Below, in pieces: positions 1 through 9,435 of a stretch of DNA of 39,660 nucleotides. A program made the position numbers and the translations under genes. Under the pieces are notes generated by a model. That model saw only the letters and a program-made list of their open reading frames with translations, was not told where the DNA came from and made no database searches. The stretch is from positions 1-39,660 of the IMG/VR virus record IMGVR_UViG_3300032242_001167, one strand, 5' to 3'. The stretch's first letter is position 1, and every line of letters begins with the position of its first letter. The stretch comes from a virus.

Positions 1-162
1 CTCCGAGTCAATTCGGTACCTCTTATAATCCCGGTCAATTTAATAGTACCTATGCTCCGAGTCAATTCGGTACCTCTTATAATCCCGGTCAATTTAATAG
101 TACCTATGCTCCGAGTCAATTCGGTACCTCTTATAATCCCGGTCAATTTAATAGTACCTATG
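1..162 (+). repeat. Three perfect 54-bp tandem repeats (coding)
   Basis: Copies lie at 1-54, 55-108 and 109-162 and are identical base for base. A diverged partial unit begins at 163. Each copy holds two related 27-bp halves (CCGAGTCAATTCGG and CCCGGTCAATTTAA types), encoding 9-residue half-repeats. The array is cut by the window edge, so the true copy number may be higher. Confidence 0.97.
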
Positions 163-1058
163 CTCCGGGACAGTTCAACGCGCAGACGGTTACTAACCCT
201 AACCTGACTAATTATCAGGCAGCGGGGCCGCAGCAGTTCGATCAGTCGGCTGTTCAGCAGTACATGTCTCCGTACATGCAGAACGTCATGGACGTTCAGA
301 CCAAGGAGGCACTGCGCAACGCGCAGATTAATAACCTCAAGGGTAACCTTGGGCAGGCGGCTAGCGGCTCCTATGGTGGCAGTGCCTCGGCGCTTATGAA
401 TGCGGAAAACAACCGCAACCTACAAACTCAGCTTGATACCATTCAGGCTACTGGCCTTCAGAGTGCGTATGCCAATGCGCAGGATGAGTTCAACAAGCAG
501 AATGCGCTGCAGCAGCAGAATGCATTAGCTAACCTGCAGGCTAACTTGGGCGTTCAGCAGCTTGGCTCCGGTCAGAATATGCAGGCGCAACTTGCTAATC
601 AGGCGTCGGGGCTGCAGGCGCAGCAGTACGGCGAGCAGGCTAAGCAGTTTGGGGCTAACCTCGGTATGCAGGCGCAGCAGTACGGTGAGCAGGCTAAGCA
701 GTTTGGGGCTAACCTCGGGCTTCAAGGTCTGACGCTGGCTAATCAATCTGCCTATAACCTCGGCGCTCTCGGGCAGCAGCAGAACGCGACTAATCTCGCT
801 AACCTCAACGCTCAGACGCAGGCGGGTGCACAGCAGCAGGCGCAGATTCAGCAGATTCGCAATCAGCAGTACCTTAACTTTGCGCAGCAGCGCGACTATC
901 CGATGCAGATGCTTAGCTACTATAGCGGTCTCTTGCATGGGTTGCCGGTCACGCCTAACACTGTGTCTACATCGTATATGGCGGCTCCATCGAGTCTTTC
1001 GCAGCTTACTGGTGCTGGGTTAGGGGCGGCTAGTATCGCTAAGCTTACGGGGCCTTAA
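1..1058 (+). CDS. Q-rich, repeat-containing virion structural protein (5' end outside window)
   Basis: The frame is open from base 3, so the gene begins upstream of the window; the first internal ATG is at 264. The visible protein opens with three identical 18-residue repeats, each made of two related 9-residue units of the form (A/N)P(S/G)QF(G/N)xxY. The middle is rich in Gln, Ala and Asn and predicted to be helical. It includes a second, unrelated 18-residue repeat in two copies (612-719) containing QQYGEQAKQFGANLG. The block with YMSPYMQNVMDVQTKEAL and SGSYGGSASALMNAENNRN resembles a family of structural proteins common in marine podovirus-like phages, placed near tail or internal virion genes. 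It ends 3 bases before the transglycosylase gene. Role inferred: tail-tip or internal virion protein. The family resemblance is from memory, so the exact function is uncertain. Confidence 0.8.
   Translation, partial: PSQFGTSYNPGQFNSTYAPSQFGTSYNPGQFNSTYAPSQFGTSYNPGQFNSTYAPGQFNAQTVTNPNLTNYQAAGPQQFDQSAVQQYMSPYMQNVMDVQTKEALRNAQINNLKGNLGQAASGSYGGSASALMNAENNRNLQTQLDTIQATGLQSAYANAQDEFNKQNALQQQNALANLQANLGVQQLGSGQNMQAQLANQASGLQAQQYGEQAKQFGANLGMQAQQYGEQAKQFGANLGLQGLTLANQSAYNLGALGQQQNATNLANLNAQTQAGAQQQAQIQQIRNQQYLNFAQQRDYPMQMLSYYSGLLHGLPVTPNTVSTSYMAAPSSLSQLTGAGLGAASIAKLTGP
612..719 (+). repeat. Two 54-bp tandem repeats (coding)
   Basis: Codon-aligned copies at 612-665 and 666-719 encode 18-residue units that differ only at the first residue (L versus M). 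At DNA level they differ at the first codon and two synonymous third positions. The sequence is unrelated to the repeat at 1-162 but has the same 18-codon period. Confidence 0.93.
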
Positions 1059-1061
1059 TCC

Positions 1062-2927
1062 ATGGAAAATAAGCCGTTCTCGATCCAGTCCCCCGAAAAC
1101 ATTGCCATGCAGTATGGCGGTGATAAGCAGAAAATTGCGCAGGCCATGCAGGTGGGGATTGTTGACCCTACGGCTGGTATCCTCGCGGGTATGTTCATTG
1201 ACCGCATGCGTAGCGCAGCGCAGGTGGAACAGGCACCTCATGCCTCGGTAGCCCAGCAGGTTATGGCTCCGCCGCCTCCGCCTCAGGCGGCTGGCCTCGC
1301 GGCTGCCGCACACCCCATGCCCCAAGCACCGCAGGGTGCGCCGGTACCGCCTACTGGGCTCGCTCCCGCTCCGCATCCCATGCCTCAGGCTCCCACTGCC
1401 CCTAGGTTTGCAGATGGCGGCGTTGCTAGCCTGCCCATCCCTAACTCCATGTTTGACGAACCCACTAACGGCGGGTTCAACGACGGCTACGCTGGCGGCG
1501 GCATCGTTGCTTTTGCAAGCGCTGGGGAAGTTCGTGGGGATACAGGTCCGGGTACTCCTAGCGTCGTAGACCCTGTTGTTGCTCAGATGATCCAGCAGAT
1601 TTGGAACAATGAAAACGGCGGATTGGGCAACTTTAACAAGTCTGGTAAGCCCCTTACTTCACCTAAGGGCGCGCTGTTTGGTATGCAGGTTATGCCGTCT
1701 ACCGCAGCTAATCCGGGTTTCGGGGTGATGCCTGCCCGCAATAAGACTCCCGAAGAGTATAACCGCGTAGGCCGAGACTTGGCTCAAGCGATGTATAAAA
1801 AGTACGGTAATGTTGCCGACGCTATGGGCGCGTATAACTGGGGTACTGGTAACTTCGATAAGTGGGTTGCAGCGGGACGCCCCGCTAATGCCCTACCCCA
1901 AGAAACCCAGAATTACATGGCTAATGCGCCCGTCACTACCCCAGCAGATGGTGCGACTACGGCAGCGCAGTATGCATCAGCCGCTGCTACACCAGTTATT
2001 AACACGATGATGCAGGGTGCCCAAGCGGGTCTTAATGTTGCCCCTAAGATTGCGCCTAATCTCCCTATAGACCCAGCCCAGATTGCAAAGGGTATAGGGG
2101 CAAGTGGTCTTAGCTTCGCAGATGCGCGTAATGCAATTATCTCGAATACTCCAATCAGTCAGGATTGGCAGAACAAGATGATGGCGGAATACGCGCGGCA
2201 GCAATCCCCCGAGTACCAGAAGCAGCAGAAGCAGCAGGCACTTTGGTCCACTCTTGCGGATGTCGGGGCTACACTGGCTAACACTCCGGGGGGCTTCATG
2301 CGTGGCCTCGCTGCCGCATTGGGTAAGGGCGGTCAGGATGCAGCACAGGCTCGTAAGGACCTGCAGACGCAGCAGCTTGCTGCTATGCAGAATGCTGTGG
2401 CCCTAGAAAACGCACGGAATACGCAGCAGTTGGGTATTAGTGACGCTGCGTCTAGAGCCTACGACGCTGATGCGCGCCTCGCCATGGGGCTAAATGATCC
2501 GGAGTACCGCCGTGCCACGGAACAGGCTCAAATACAGGCTAATCTTGCTGCGGCAGGGGCTGGGCATGCTGTCCAAGGGGCTACTACGCTCGCTGGCACT
2601 CAGGCGCACGAGGACGCCGAAACCCGACGCGCTAAAACCCAGACGGATGCACTTGCCCAAAAAAATCAGACTACGCTTATGCAGGCCAGAGCGCGGGCAC
2701 AGGCTATTGCAGCAAAAGCTACGCCTCCGCTAATGGGTAAGCCTATGACTGCTGATGAACTTATTAAGTGGCGCAATGCCTATGCTGAACAACTTACTCA
2801 GCATATTGTTAACGGCGGTAGCGAAACTGATCTCCCTACACCTAATGGTGTCGGGCCGTTAACTGCTGGTACTACACCTACACCTAGCGGAGATACGGCT
2901 GGCTGGGGTCAAGCGCAGGTACACTAA
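1062..2927 (+). CDS. Virion-associated lytic transglycosylase (SLT domain)
   Basis: 621 residues. Residues about 60-150 are Pro/Ala rich and include a repeated HPMPQAP and an FADGG segment. A soluble-lytic-transglycosylase-like domain spans about 172-285: the likely catalytic Glu is E184 in NNENGG, followed by SPKGALFGMQVMPSTA (200-215) and AYNWGTG (257-263), the order seen in goose-type/SLT transglycosylases. The C-terminal half is Ala/Gln rich and helical. Such proteins cut the glycan strands of peptidoglycan to help DNA cross the cell wall during ejection. The gene starts 3 bases after the preceding stop and is followed 16 bases later by the large polyvalent protein, as in ejection-protein blocks. 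Exact substrate range is not visible. Confidence 0.85.
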   Translation: MENKPFSIQSPENIAMQYGGDKQKIAQAMQVGIVDPTAGILAGMFIDRMRSAAQVEQAPHASVAQQVMAPPPPPQAAGLAAAAHPMPQAPQGAPVPPTGLAPAPHPMPQAPTAPRFADGGVASLPIPNSMFDEPTNGGFNDGYAGGGIVAFASAGEVRGDTGPGTPSVVDPVVAQMIQQIWNNENGGLGNFNKSGKPLTSPKGALFGMQVMPSTAANPGFGVMPARNKTPEEYNRVGRDLAQAMYKKYGNVADAMGAYNWGTGNFDKWVAAGRPANALPQETQNYMANAPVTTPADGATTAAQYASAAATPVINTMMQGAQAGLNVAPKIAPNLPIDPAQIAKGIGASGLSFADARNAIISNTPISQDWQNKMMAEYARQQSPEYQKQQKQQALWSTLADVGATLANTPGGFMRGLAAALGKGGQDAAQARKDLQTQQLAAMQNAVALENARNTQQLGISDAASRAYDADARLAMGLNDPEYRRATEQAQIQANLAAAGAGHAVQGATTLAGTQAHEDAETRRAKTQTDALAQKNQTTLMQARARAQAIAAKATPPLMGKPMTADELIKWRNAYAEQLTQHIVNGGSETDLPTPNGVGPLTAGTTPTPSGDTAGWGQAQVH

Positions 2928-2943
2928 AAACTAGGGTTAAGCG

Positions 2944-5900
2944 ATGCCGACATACACGATCACTGCGCCCAACGGACTTACATATAGTATTACTGGTCCC
3001 GCAGGGGCTAGCCAGCAAGATGTAATTAATCAGGTGCTTGCCCAGCATCCCGATGCTGGTACGCCGCGCCAGAAAAACTTTGTAGAGCAGATACCGCTTG
3101 TTGGCGGTTTAGTGAACTATGCTGTTGATCCCGGACTGACCGCAGGTAGCGCACTTGCCGGTGCTGTTGGTTCGTCCCTCACGGGCTTATTTGGGGCCAA
3201 CAATACTGCGTCTAATCTAGCAAATGAGGCTGCATCCGGGCTTTCCAGTCTAAGGTCTTCTACGGCGCGAGCTAATGCAGATAGACAGGCCGCTATTCTG
3301 CAGCAGGGGGCGAAGCAGGGCGTACTCGGGGGTATTACTTCCGCAGCGCGGGCTGCTACCATTGATCCTCTAGATACCGCTGCGAATGTAATCGGCGAGC
3401 TGCTGCCGTATGCTGCTGCTGAAGTTTTTACTGAAGGTGCGGCTACTCCAGTGGTTATGGGCGCACTTGGTGCTACCTCGGGCGCGGGTGATATCAAAAG
3501 CCGTATTTACGATGCTACCAAGGAAGAGTTCCTTAAGCACGGTGCGTCTAAGGAAGACGCAGAAGCAGCAGCCCAAAAGGCACAAGCCTATGGCGGCTCT
3601 AACACCGGTATGATTGCGCTAGGCGGCGTTATCGGTGGTGTCGCTGCTAATATGGGTCTGGCTAAGGGCGTAAGCGAAGCAATAGCCAGCCGGGTAGCGA
3701 CTAGAGCCCTTACCGACGAAGCAGCGGAAAGCTTTGGTAGGGCTGCCATCAAAGGTGCGGCGGAAGCCGGTGGTCTCGGTGCCCTGCAAGCAGGTCAGGC
3801 CCGCGTAGCGCAGAACATAGCGTTGCAAAATGCCGGGTCTAATACTCCTACCTTTGAGGGTGTTGCGCAGGAAGCTACTTCGGCGGCTATTCCCGGTGCT
3901 ATTCTCGGCGGCGCGCTAGGCGGATTTGGTCGTAACCGTGGCGTGGAACCGGCTGGTGAAGCTGGCGAAGCCGGTAAGAAGCCGAGTACACCCCCTACGC
4001 CGCCCAGCGATAACGCTGCCACAGAGCGGGCGTTTAACCAGCAAGTAGAAGCGTTTATGCGCGATAGCGCAGAGCGCGGCGAACCGATTGATTTGCATAC
4101 AGCGATGAAGACCGTAGGCCGGTCGTTTGTCGAACCTACAGAGTCCGTAGAACCTACGCGTGAGCAGGCTGCTCCTTTGGTGGACGAGCATGCACGCCTT
4201 ACTAGTCTTCTTCAGGACCCCCAAGCAATGGGTGCGTTCGCCAAGCAGATTGGGGATACGCCAGAGACGGCAACTAGTTTCGTCCGCAACCGCCTGCAGG
4301 ATATTAGCAATGCACTCGGTGTCGATACACCGGAGATGGTGCAGATCGCTAACCAGTTGGAGAAGCTGAAGACTCAGCGTGATAACGCACGCCAAGCGCT
4401 GAATGATCCCGAGTATATGGCCGATCAAGTTGCCAGCGGGGCACACCCCGACGATGTGGCGGCGGGGCTTAACAAGTATATCGACAATATCAATACGGAG
4501 ATCGAAAAGCTTAACCCGCCCGTAGAGGATACAAATGCTCCGCAGCTTAAGTATATGGCTGGTCGGCGTGCTAAGGATACTCTGACTCCATCGTTGTTTG
4601 GCGAAGAAGAAGCTCCTAAGGTAGAGCAGGGTCAGCTCGACAAGCGCGAGCAGTTTGAGCAGGCAAAGCTCGAAACGAGTCGGGAAGAGCGCGTAGCCGC
4701 ACAAGAAGAGGCCGCGCAGCAGGCAACAAAGAAGGGCCAAGAGCGCGCGGAGCAGCTAGAGCAACAGACGCGCGATACCCTTGACAAGCTTGAGTCCAAA
4801 TTGCGTGCGGAGCATCCGGATAATAGCAACTACCAGATTGTCTATAACAAGGACCAGACGTTCCCGTTCAAGCTTATGGGCTCGGACGGCGTACTGCGTT
4901 TTGAGTCACGTAACCTCGATGACTTCCAGAACCGTATCTACGAGGGCATGAAGCCCGATGCCGAAGAGCCGCTGACTCCGTATATTGAGACCCCTAGCGG
5001 TGGGCGCGTAGAGAAAACGCCGTCTCCCTATAACGAAGAAATCCAGCAGCTTACGTCGGATATCGACGAGCATGTAGGTACGAACATAACCCCGAATGAA
5101 CGGGCTGAACTGCTTGGCATGCTCAAGTCGGATGCTGCCATCACTGGTAACCGTAAGGGAACCTATAAGGGTCTTGAGCAGAAGTACCGCGAAGCGGAAA
5201 GCGCGCTGCGCAACGCTAAAAGTGAAGCAGACCGTAAAGCAGCGCAAGCCGAGCTTGTGGAAGCGGCGAATAACCTTCGTAGTGCTACGCGTAGCAGGAT
5301 TACGGACCCCATCCGTGCGCGCCTGCAAGAGATCATTGAAAACCGTCAGGACGAGCAGTTCGGTGCTAAGCAGCGTGGCGAAGCCGCCAAGGTGCAAGAA
5401 CGCCTCGGCCAGATGGAAGGTGCTGGCACCGCAGCCGAAGAGCGCGAACAGCGCGAAGCGGCCATCGACCTCAGGGAGTCTATCCCACAGAAGTACCGTG
5501 CGGGCGAGAAGGAAGCTGGCGGCATCAAAGCGGATGAAGCTCAAAAGGTGGTGGCCGACATCACCAAAGGCTGGAGGAGCGATGCCAAGGTAAACGTCGT
5601 CCAGTCGGTAGCTGACCTACCCCCGGATGTTCAGCGTGCTATCGAGCGAGACGGCCAGCAGGACGCACTGGGTATTATCACTCCGGATGGCACCGTCCAC
5701 CTTACCGCCGACAACATGCACTCCTTGGAAGATGCTAAGGCTGCGCTATTCCACGAGACGCTGGGCCATCTCGGCCTAGAAAAGTTATTCAGAGACAATC
5801 TGGATAACGCGTTAGAGGCGATGTATCGCGGTAACAAAAAGCTTAGGGAAGATACTGACGCTTGGCGCGAGCAGAACTCCGACGCCTACAAGGATGATGC

Positions 5901-8900
5901 TAACCCCCTAGCCCGTGCCGTAGAAGAAGTCCTCGCTGGTCGGTCGGAAGCTGGCAGGATTGAGGCTTCGCTGCTTACCCGCATCGCGGGAGTTATCAAA
6001 AACTTTGCCCGCCGTATGGGCTTTAAGCTTGATATGTCGGATAGCGAGATCAACGCTATCCTGTCTGCGGCCCACGACCGAGTGGTAAACGGCGAAAATG
6101 AAAGCGCCTTCGTCAAGGGCCTGCGGTATATGGCAGCAAAGCGCCCCGCAGATATCGGCCTGAACGAAAAGAATGCCGAAGAGAAGATTGCTAAAAGTCA
6201 GAACCCGCGTGAAATAGCCGGGGGGGTGACCACTCTTGTCAAGGCATCGCATGATCCCGATGGATTTAAGCGAGTATTTAACGCGCGTTATAACACGCTT
6301 AGCAAGAAAGCTATCCGGCTTGTCTCGACTGCGCTCGACTCTAATACCCTAGTCTGGCTGGTTAGGGATCGTATTCCGGCTCTCGGCAATATCAAAGATA
6401 AACTGGACGCGATGCGCTCGACTATCTTTGGCTACACCAAGGATATTAACGCTACGCATCGCGAATGGGAGTATTACAACCGGAAAAACCCGGAAGGGGG
6501 CGAAGCCCTTGCCAACCTTATCCATTACTCGCGTCTTACTCAGGTAGACACTTCTCTGCACCCCAACGCCGCAGAGTATATCAAGAACGATCCGTGGGTT
6601 AATTCTCCTGCCGTTACGGACAAATCAGGCCGTATCGCCAATATTCAGTATGCGTATAAGCTGCGCAGCGAGATGGAGGCGGCGGAAAACAGCAAAGGTG
6701 CTGGGCTTGACCTCTATAAGCGTGCCCGAGACGACTACGCACGTATGTTCGACAAAGAACGGCAACTGCTGCTCCAGAAGATCAACGCGTATGTCACTGA
6801 CCCCGCAGAGAAGATTGCCCGTACCAAGGCAGTGAATGACTTTTTTGCGGAGACTAAGCAGCCGGTTATCTACTTCCCGCTTGGCCGCTTTGGTAAGTAC
6901 CAGATGCGTGTTGGGTCTGAAGTACAGCACTTTGAGTCTGAGTTTAACCGCGATTTAGCAGTTGAACAGGAAAAGGCTAAGCAGGCAAATAGCAAGAAGC
7001 CTAAGCAGGTTACCGCTGTAGACTTAAGCGATGATCCGCTTAATCAGGGTGCCATGACTGGGAGGGAAGGTGCGTCAGCGGCGTACACTAACGTCCTTAA
7101 ACTGCTGGAGTCTAATAAAGCTTCGAGCGTTGACGACTTAAAGGATCAGTTACGCCAGTTACACGCGGACAATCTCGGCTCGTTTAACCCTCGCAAGCGT
7201 ATGATCCATTCTGAAAACCGTGCTGGTTTTACCGCCGACGCGGCGCGCGTGTACGTTAGCCACATGACGAGTAGTGCTTATCGGCTCGCCCGTATGGAGC
7301 ATGCAGATCAAGTGCGTGGGGCTATCGGGTCTGCCTACGCTTCGCTGGCGGGTAATCCGGATAGAGGGAAGCTTTCTATCTACGTAGACGGGCTGGCGAG
7401 GCAGATTGCATTTGAGTTGGCCCCGAGCAGCCGCCGTAATATCGGGGGTATCGACTGGAATAAGTGGGCTAGCATCGGCACCAAGGCCACGTATATGTGG
7501 TTCCTGTCAAGTCCGAAGGCTTGGCTCATGCACCCGACGCAGCTTGTAGTCTACGGTACTCCTGAACTAGCTAAGCGTTACGGAGTCGCTGCCACTACGG
7601 CTATGATGGGTAAGTACGCGAAGATCATCTTTAGCGGGCGCGGCCTTGGGTTCGACCGTGTGGACCGGGATGGGCAGCTTGTTCGCGTGTGGGATGATGG
7701 GCCGTCGTTTGCCCAAGGCCAATACTTCGCTGGACTGAAGGACGCGAACCTTAAGGACGCGTTGTCCTATTCATATGACGTTGCGGAGTCCAGAGGCACA
7801 CTGAATAACACCCTTGTGCGCGGGCTGATGGACAAGTCCAGCAAGTCAAGCGAACTCTACGCCAACAAGGGTCCGGCTATGTGGCTGCCTAATGCAACCA
7901 AGGCAGTCTTCGACTTCATGAGCGAGGGCTTCCACCAGTCTGACCGCATTGCGCGCCAGATCATGCTGGCCTCGGCTACTGAGCTTGCCTACAAGAAGGC
8001 AATCGGCGAAGGGCTGTCGCACACTGATGCCCGCGAGCGTGCAGCTAAGGAAGCTAACGAAGCTACGCTTAACGCGATGTTTGACTATTCGCAGTTCAAC
8101 CGTCCTGCTGTGCTTAAGAACCCCTTGGGTCGTCTCGTCGGGCAATTCCAGACCTACACAATCAACTCGACCACCTACATGATGCGGAATTTCCGTGACA
8201 TGTTTAAGCGCATAGCGCCGCAGGACCGTCCCGGTGCCGCTAAGGCGTTCTTGGGTACAATGCTCATGTCGTTCATGTTTGCGGGTACCACGGGTAGTCT
8301 GGGGTATGGTGTCGGTGCTGGTATGGCGCAGGCATGGCTCGATGAGTTCTATCCGGACAGGCCCCCCGAGATGCGTGATGTAAACCTATGGTTCCGTACG
8401 CATTTTATCCCTGAGCATTTCGGCGGGCAGGGGTCAACGCTTGCTCGCGCTATCGAGATGGGGCCTGCCTCTGCGCTCACTAATATGAACCTGCAGGAGG
8501 CAGCGAGCTTGCCCGGTGCGTGGCTATACGGCGGTGCAGAGTCCAAGACTGACCGTGATTGGCTAGATAACACCCTGCTAGATGCGTTTGGCCCCGCTGT
8601 CGGTCTGGCTCGCAGCACGGCACAGGCGTTCGATGACTTTAATCGCGGCGATGTAGCGCGCGGCCTTGAGACCATGAGCCCCGCTCTGATTAAAAACGCC
8701 CTTAAGGCGGAGCGCTATGCAACTGAAGGTAACGTAAACCCTTACTCGCAGGGTGTTATCCGCGACGCTGCAGACTTCGGCGCTGGCAGGCTGCTATGGC
8801 AAGCGTTTGGTGGCACGGCCACGGACGATGCCCAGCTTGAAAAACATGTAATGCTCGCCAACAACGAGATTAAGCGCATGGAAAACCAGAAAAAAGCGGC

Positions 8901-9168
8901 TACCGAGCCCTTTGTCCTCGCGTATATGAAGTACCAAGCCAACCCTACGGATGCCGGTTACGAAGAGTATGTACGTCGCCTTGCGGCCATACATAAATAT
9001 AACGAGCGTAATGCCAGCAACCCGACTATGCAGATTACCGAAGAATCTCTGCAAAGCAGCTTAAACAACAAGCTCAAGAACAAGGAGCTTTCGACCAGCA
9101 TGCACGGTATGTCGGTCACGACCAAGAACGCCCCGCTGGCGGCGCAGCTACTCAACGAGAACCAATAA
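2944..9168 (+). CDS. Large polyvalent virion protein with HETLGH metallopeptidase-like motif
   Basis: 2074 residues, the largest gene in the window. It starts with a small domain (about 1-38, TITAPNGLTYSITGP then GASQQDVINQVL) seen at the N-terminus of many phage ejected proteins. An Ala/Gly-rich, partly hydrophobic segment (about 45-330) follows, then long charged coiled-coil stretches (about 430-900). A zinc-protease-like FHETLGH sits at residues 936-942. The C-terminal region (about 1500-2070) contains SPKAWLMHPTQL and NPLGRLVGQFQTYT blocks typical of large polyvalent protein-associated domains. Known polyvalent proteins are packaged and injected with the DNA to act on host targets; that role is inferred here. 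Ile/Gly-rich patches (e.g. about 1765-1790) may be membrane-active. The terminator hairpin starts 5 bases after its stop. Confidence 0.8.
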   Translation: MPTYTITAPNGLTYSITGPAGASQQDVINQVLAQHPDAGTPRQKNFVEQIPLVGGLVNYAVDPGLTAGSALAGAVGSSLTGLFGANNTASNLANEAASGLSSLRSSTARANADRQAAILQQGAKQGVLGGITSAARAATIDPLDTAANVIGELLPYAAAEVFTEGAATPVVMGALGATSGAGDIKSRIYDATKEEFLKHGASKEDAEAAAQKAQAYGGSNTGMIALGGVIGGVAANMGLAKGVSEAIASRVATRALTDEAAESFGRAAIKGAAEAGGLGALQAGQARVAQNIALQNAGSNTPTFEGVAQEATSAAIPGAILGGALGGFGRNRGVEPAGEAGEAGKKPSTPPTPPSDNAATERAFNQQVEAFMRDSAERGEPIDLHTAMKTVGRSFVEPTESVEPTREQAAPLVDEHARLTSLLQDPQAMGAFAKQIGDTPETATSFVRNRLQDISNALGVDTPEMVQIANQLEKLKTQRDNARQALNDPEYMADQVASGAHPDDVAAGLNKYIDNINTEIEKLNPPVEDTNAPQLKYMAGRRAKDTLTPSLFGEEEAPKVEQGQLDKREQFEQAKLETSREERVAAQEEAAQQATKKGQERAEQLEQQTRDTLDKLESKLRAEHPDNSNYQIVYNKDQTFPFKLMGSDGVLRFESRNLDDFQNRIYEGMKPDAEEPLTPYIETPSGGRVEKTPSPYNEEIQQLTSDIDEHVGTNITPNERAELLGMLKSDAAITGNRKGTYKGLEQKYREAESALRNAKSEADRKAAQAELVEAANNLRSATRSRITDPIRARLQEIIENRQDEQFGAKQRGEAAKVQERLGQMEGAGTAAEEREQREAAIDLRESIPQKYRAGEKEAGGIKADEAQKVVADITKGWRSDAKVNVVQSVADLPPDVQRAIERDGQQDALGIITPDGTVHLTADNMHSLEDAKAALFHETLGHLGLEKLFRDNLDNALEAMYRGNKKLREDTDAWREQNSDAYKDDANPLARAVEEVLAGRSEAGRIEASLLTRIAGVIKNFARRMGFKLDMSDSEINAILSAAHDRVVNGENESAFVKGLRYMAAKRPADIGLNEKNAEEKIAKSQNPREIAGGVTTLVKASHDPDGFKRVFNARYNTLSKKAIRLVSTALDSNTLVWLVRDRIPALGNIKDKLDAMRSTIFGYTKDINATHREWEYYNRKNPEGGEALANLIHYSRLTQVDTSLHPNAAEYIKNDPWVNSPAVTDKSGRIANIQYAYKLRSEMEAAENSKGAGLDLYKRARDDYARMFDKERQLLLQKINAYVTDPAEKIARTKAVNDFFAETKQPVIYFPLGRFGKYQMRVGSEVQHFESEFNRDLAVEQEKAKQANSKKPKQVTAVDLSDDPLNQGAMTGREGASAAYTNVLKLLESNKASSVDDLKDQLRQLHADNLGSFNPRKRMIHSENRAGFTADAARVYVSHMTSSAYRLARMEHADQVRGAIGSAYASLAGNPDRGKLSIYVDGLARQIAFELAPSSRRNIGGIDWNKWASIGTKATYMWFLSSPKAWLMHPTQLVVYGTPELAKRYGVAATTAMMGKYAKIIFSGRGLGFDRVDRDGQLVRVWDDGPSFAQGQYFAGLKDANLKDALSYSYDVAESRGTLNNTLVRGLMDKSSKSSELYANKGPAMWLPNATKAVFDFMSEGFHQSDRIARQIMLASATELAYKKAIGEGLSHTDARERAAKEANEATLNAMFDYSQFNRPAVLKNPLGRLVGQFQTYTINSTTYMMRNFRDMFKRIAPQDRPGAAKAFLGTMLMSFMFAGTTGSLGYGVGAGMAQAWLDEFYPDRPPEMRDVNLWFRTHFIPEHFGGQGSTLARAIEMGPASALTNMNLQEAASLPGAWLYGGAESKTDRDWLDNTLLDAFGPAVGLARSTAQAFDDFNRGDVARGLETMSPALIKNALKAERYATEGNVNPYSQGVIRDAADFGAGRLLWQAFGGTATDDAQLEKHVMLANNEIKRMENQKKAATEPFVLAYMKYQANPTDAGYEEYVRRLAAIHKYNERNASNPTMQITEESLQSSLNNKLKNKELSTSMHGMSVTTKNAPLAAQLLNENQ

Positions 9169-9172
9169 AAAA

Positions 9173-9196
9173 CCCCCGGCGAATTAACGCCGGGGG
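9173..9196 (-). terminator. Rho-independent terminator at convergent gene ends
   Basis: A 9-bp perfect stem CCCCCGGCG / CGCCGGGGG (9173-9181 with 9188-9196) has an AATTAA loop. On the minus strand it is followed directly by six T (9172-9167), so it is a classical terminator for the leftward replication operon. Read on the plus strand the stem is preceded by A6 and lacks a following T-tract, so plus-strand termination would be less efficient. Confidence 0.9.
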
Positions 9197-9240
9197 CAGA
9201 GGTCCAACCATGGAAGGAGCAAACTTCCGTGTCCCTCATA

Positions 9241-9435
9241 TCACACGCGCCAGATTCGTAAACCACGTATGCCTTCGACGATGACGACTTTCGTGATTAT
9301 ATTCATCCGTAGTCGTCTAGTAACGTCTAGCACCGTCCGCTTAGCGCGCACTGGGTCGAGGCAGGGTATGAACACCGACCTGCCCCTCTTGAACTGTCTC
9401 CAGTCTATCTCGTAATTAACGTTCTCCACTTGCAT
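9241..9435 (-). CDS. Small conserved-type phage protein, unknown function
   Basis: 64 residues from ATG 9435. A TTG-initiated form would start at 9450, but GAGG lies 6 bases before the ATG. It overlaps the 3' end of the primase-helicase gene by 20 bp, so it is probably translationally coupled. The protein is basic with a pattern EIDWRQFKRGRSVFIPCL then VVIVEGIRGLRIWRV that looks like an alpha/beta fold. Similar short proteins are common in phage replication regions, but I know no function. It is the last gene before the terminator. Confidence 0.7.
   Translation of the reverse strand: MQVENVNYEIDWRQFKRGRSVFIPCLDPVRAKRTVLDVTRRLRMNIITKVVIVEGIRGLRIWRV

Noticed and set aside
1-162. CRISPR-like array
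   Set aside because: Repeats are directly adjacent 54-bp coding units without spacers; no cas genes are present, and the Cas4-like nuclease fits phage recombination.
3916-4740. 274-codon minus-strand open frame
   Set aside because: Antisense of the polyvalent protein gene with shadow-type composition and no ribosome site or neighbours.
9212-9286. Short plus-strand frame MEGANFRVPH after the terminator
   Set aside because: It overlaps the 64-residue minus-strand gene and lies behind a strong hairpin; the GGAGCA in it is part of its own coding sequence.
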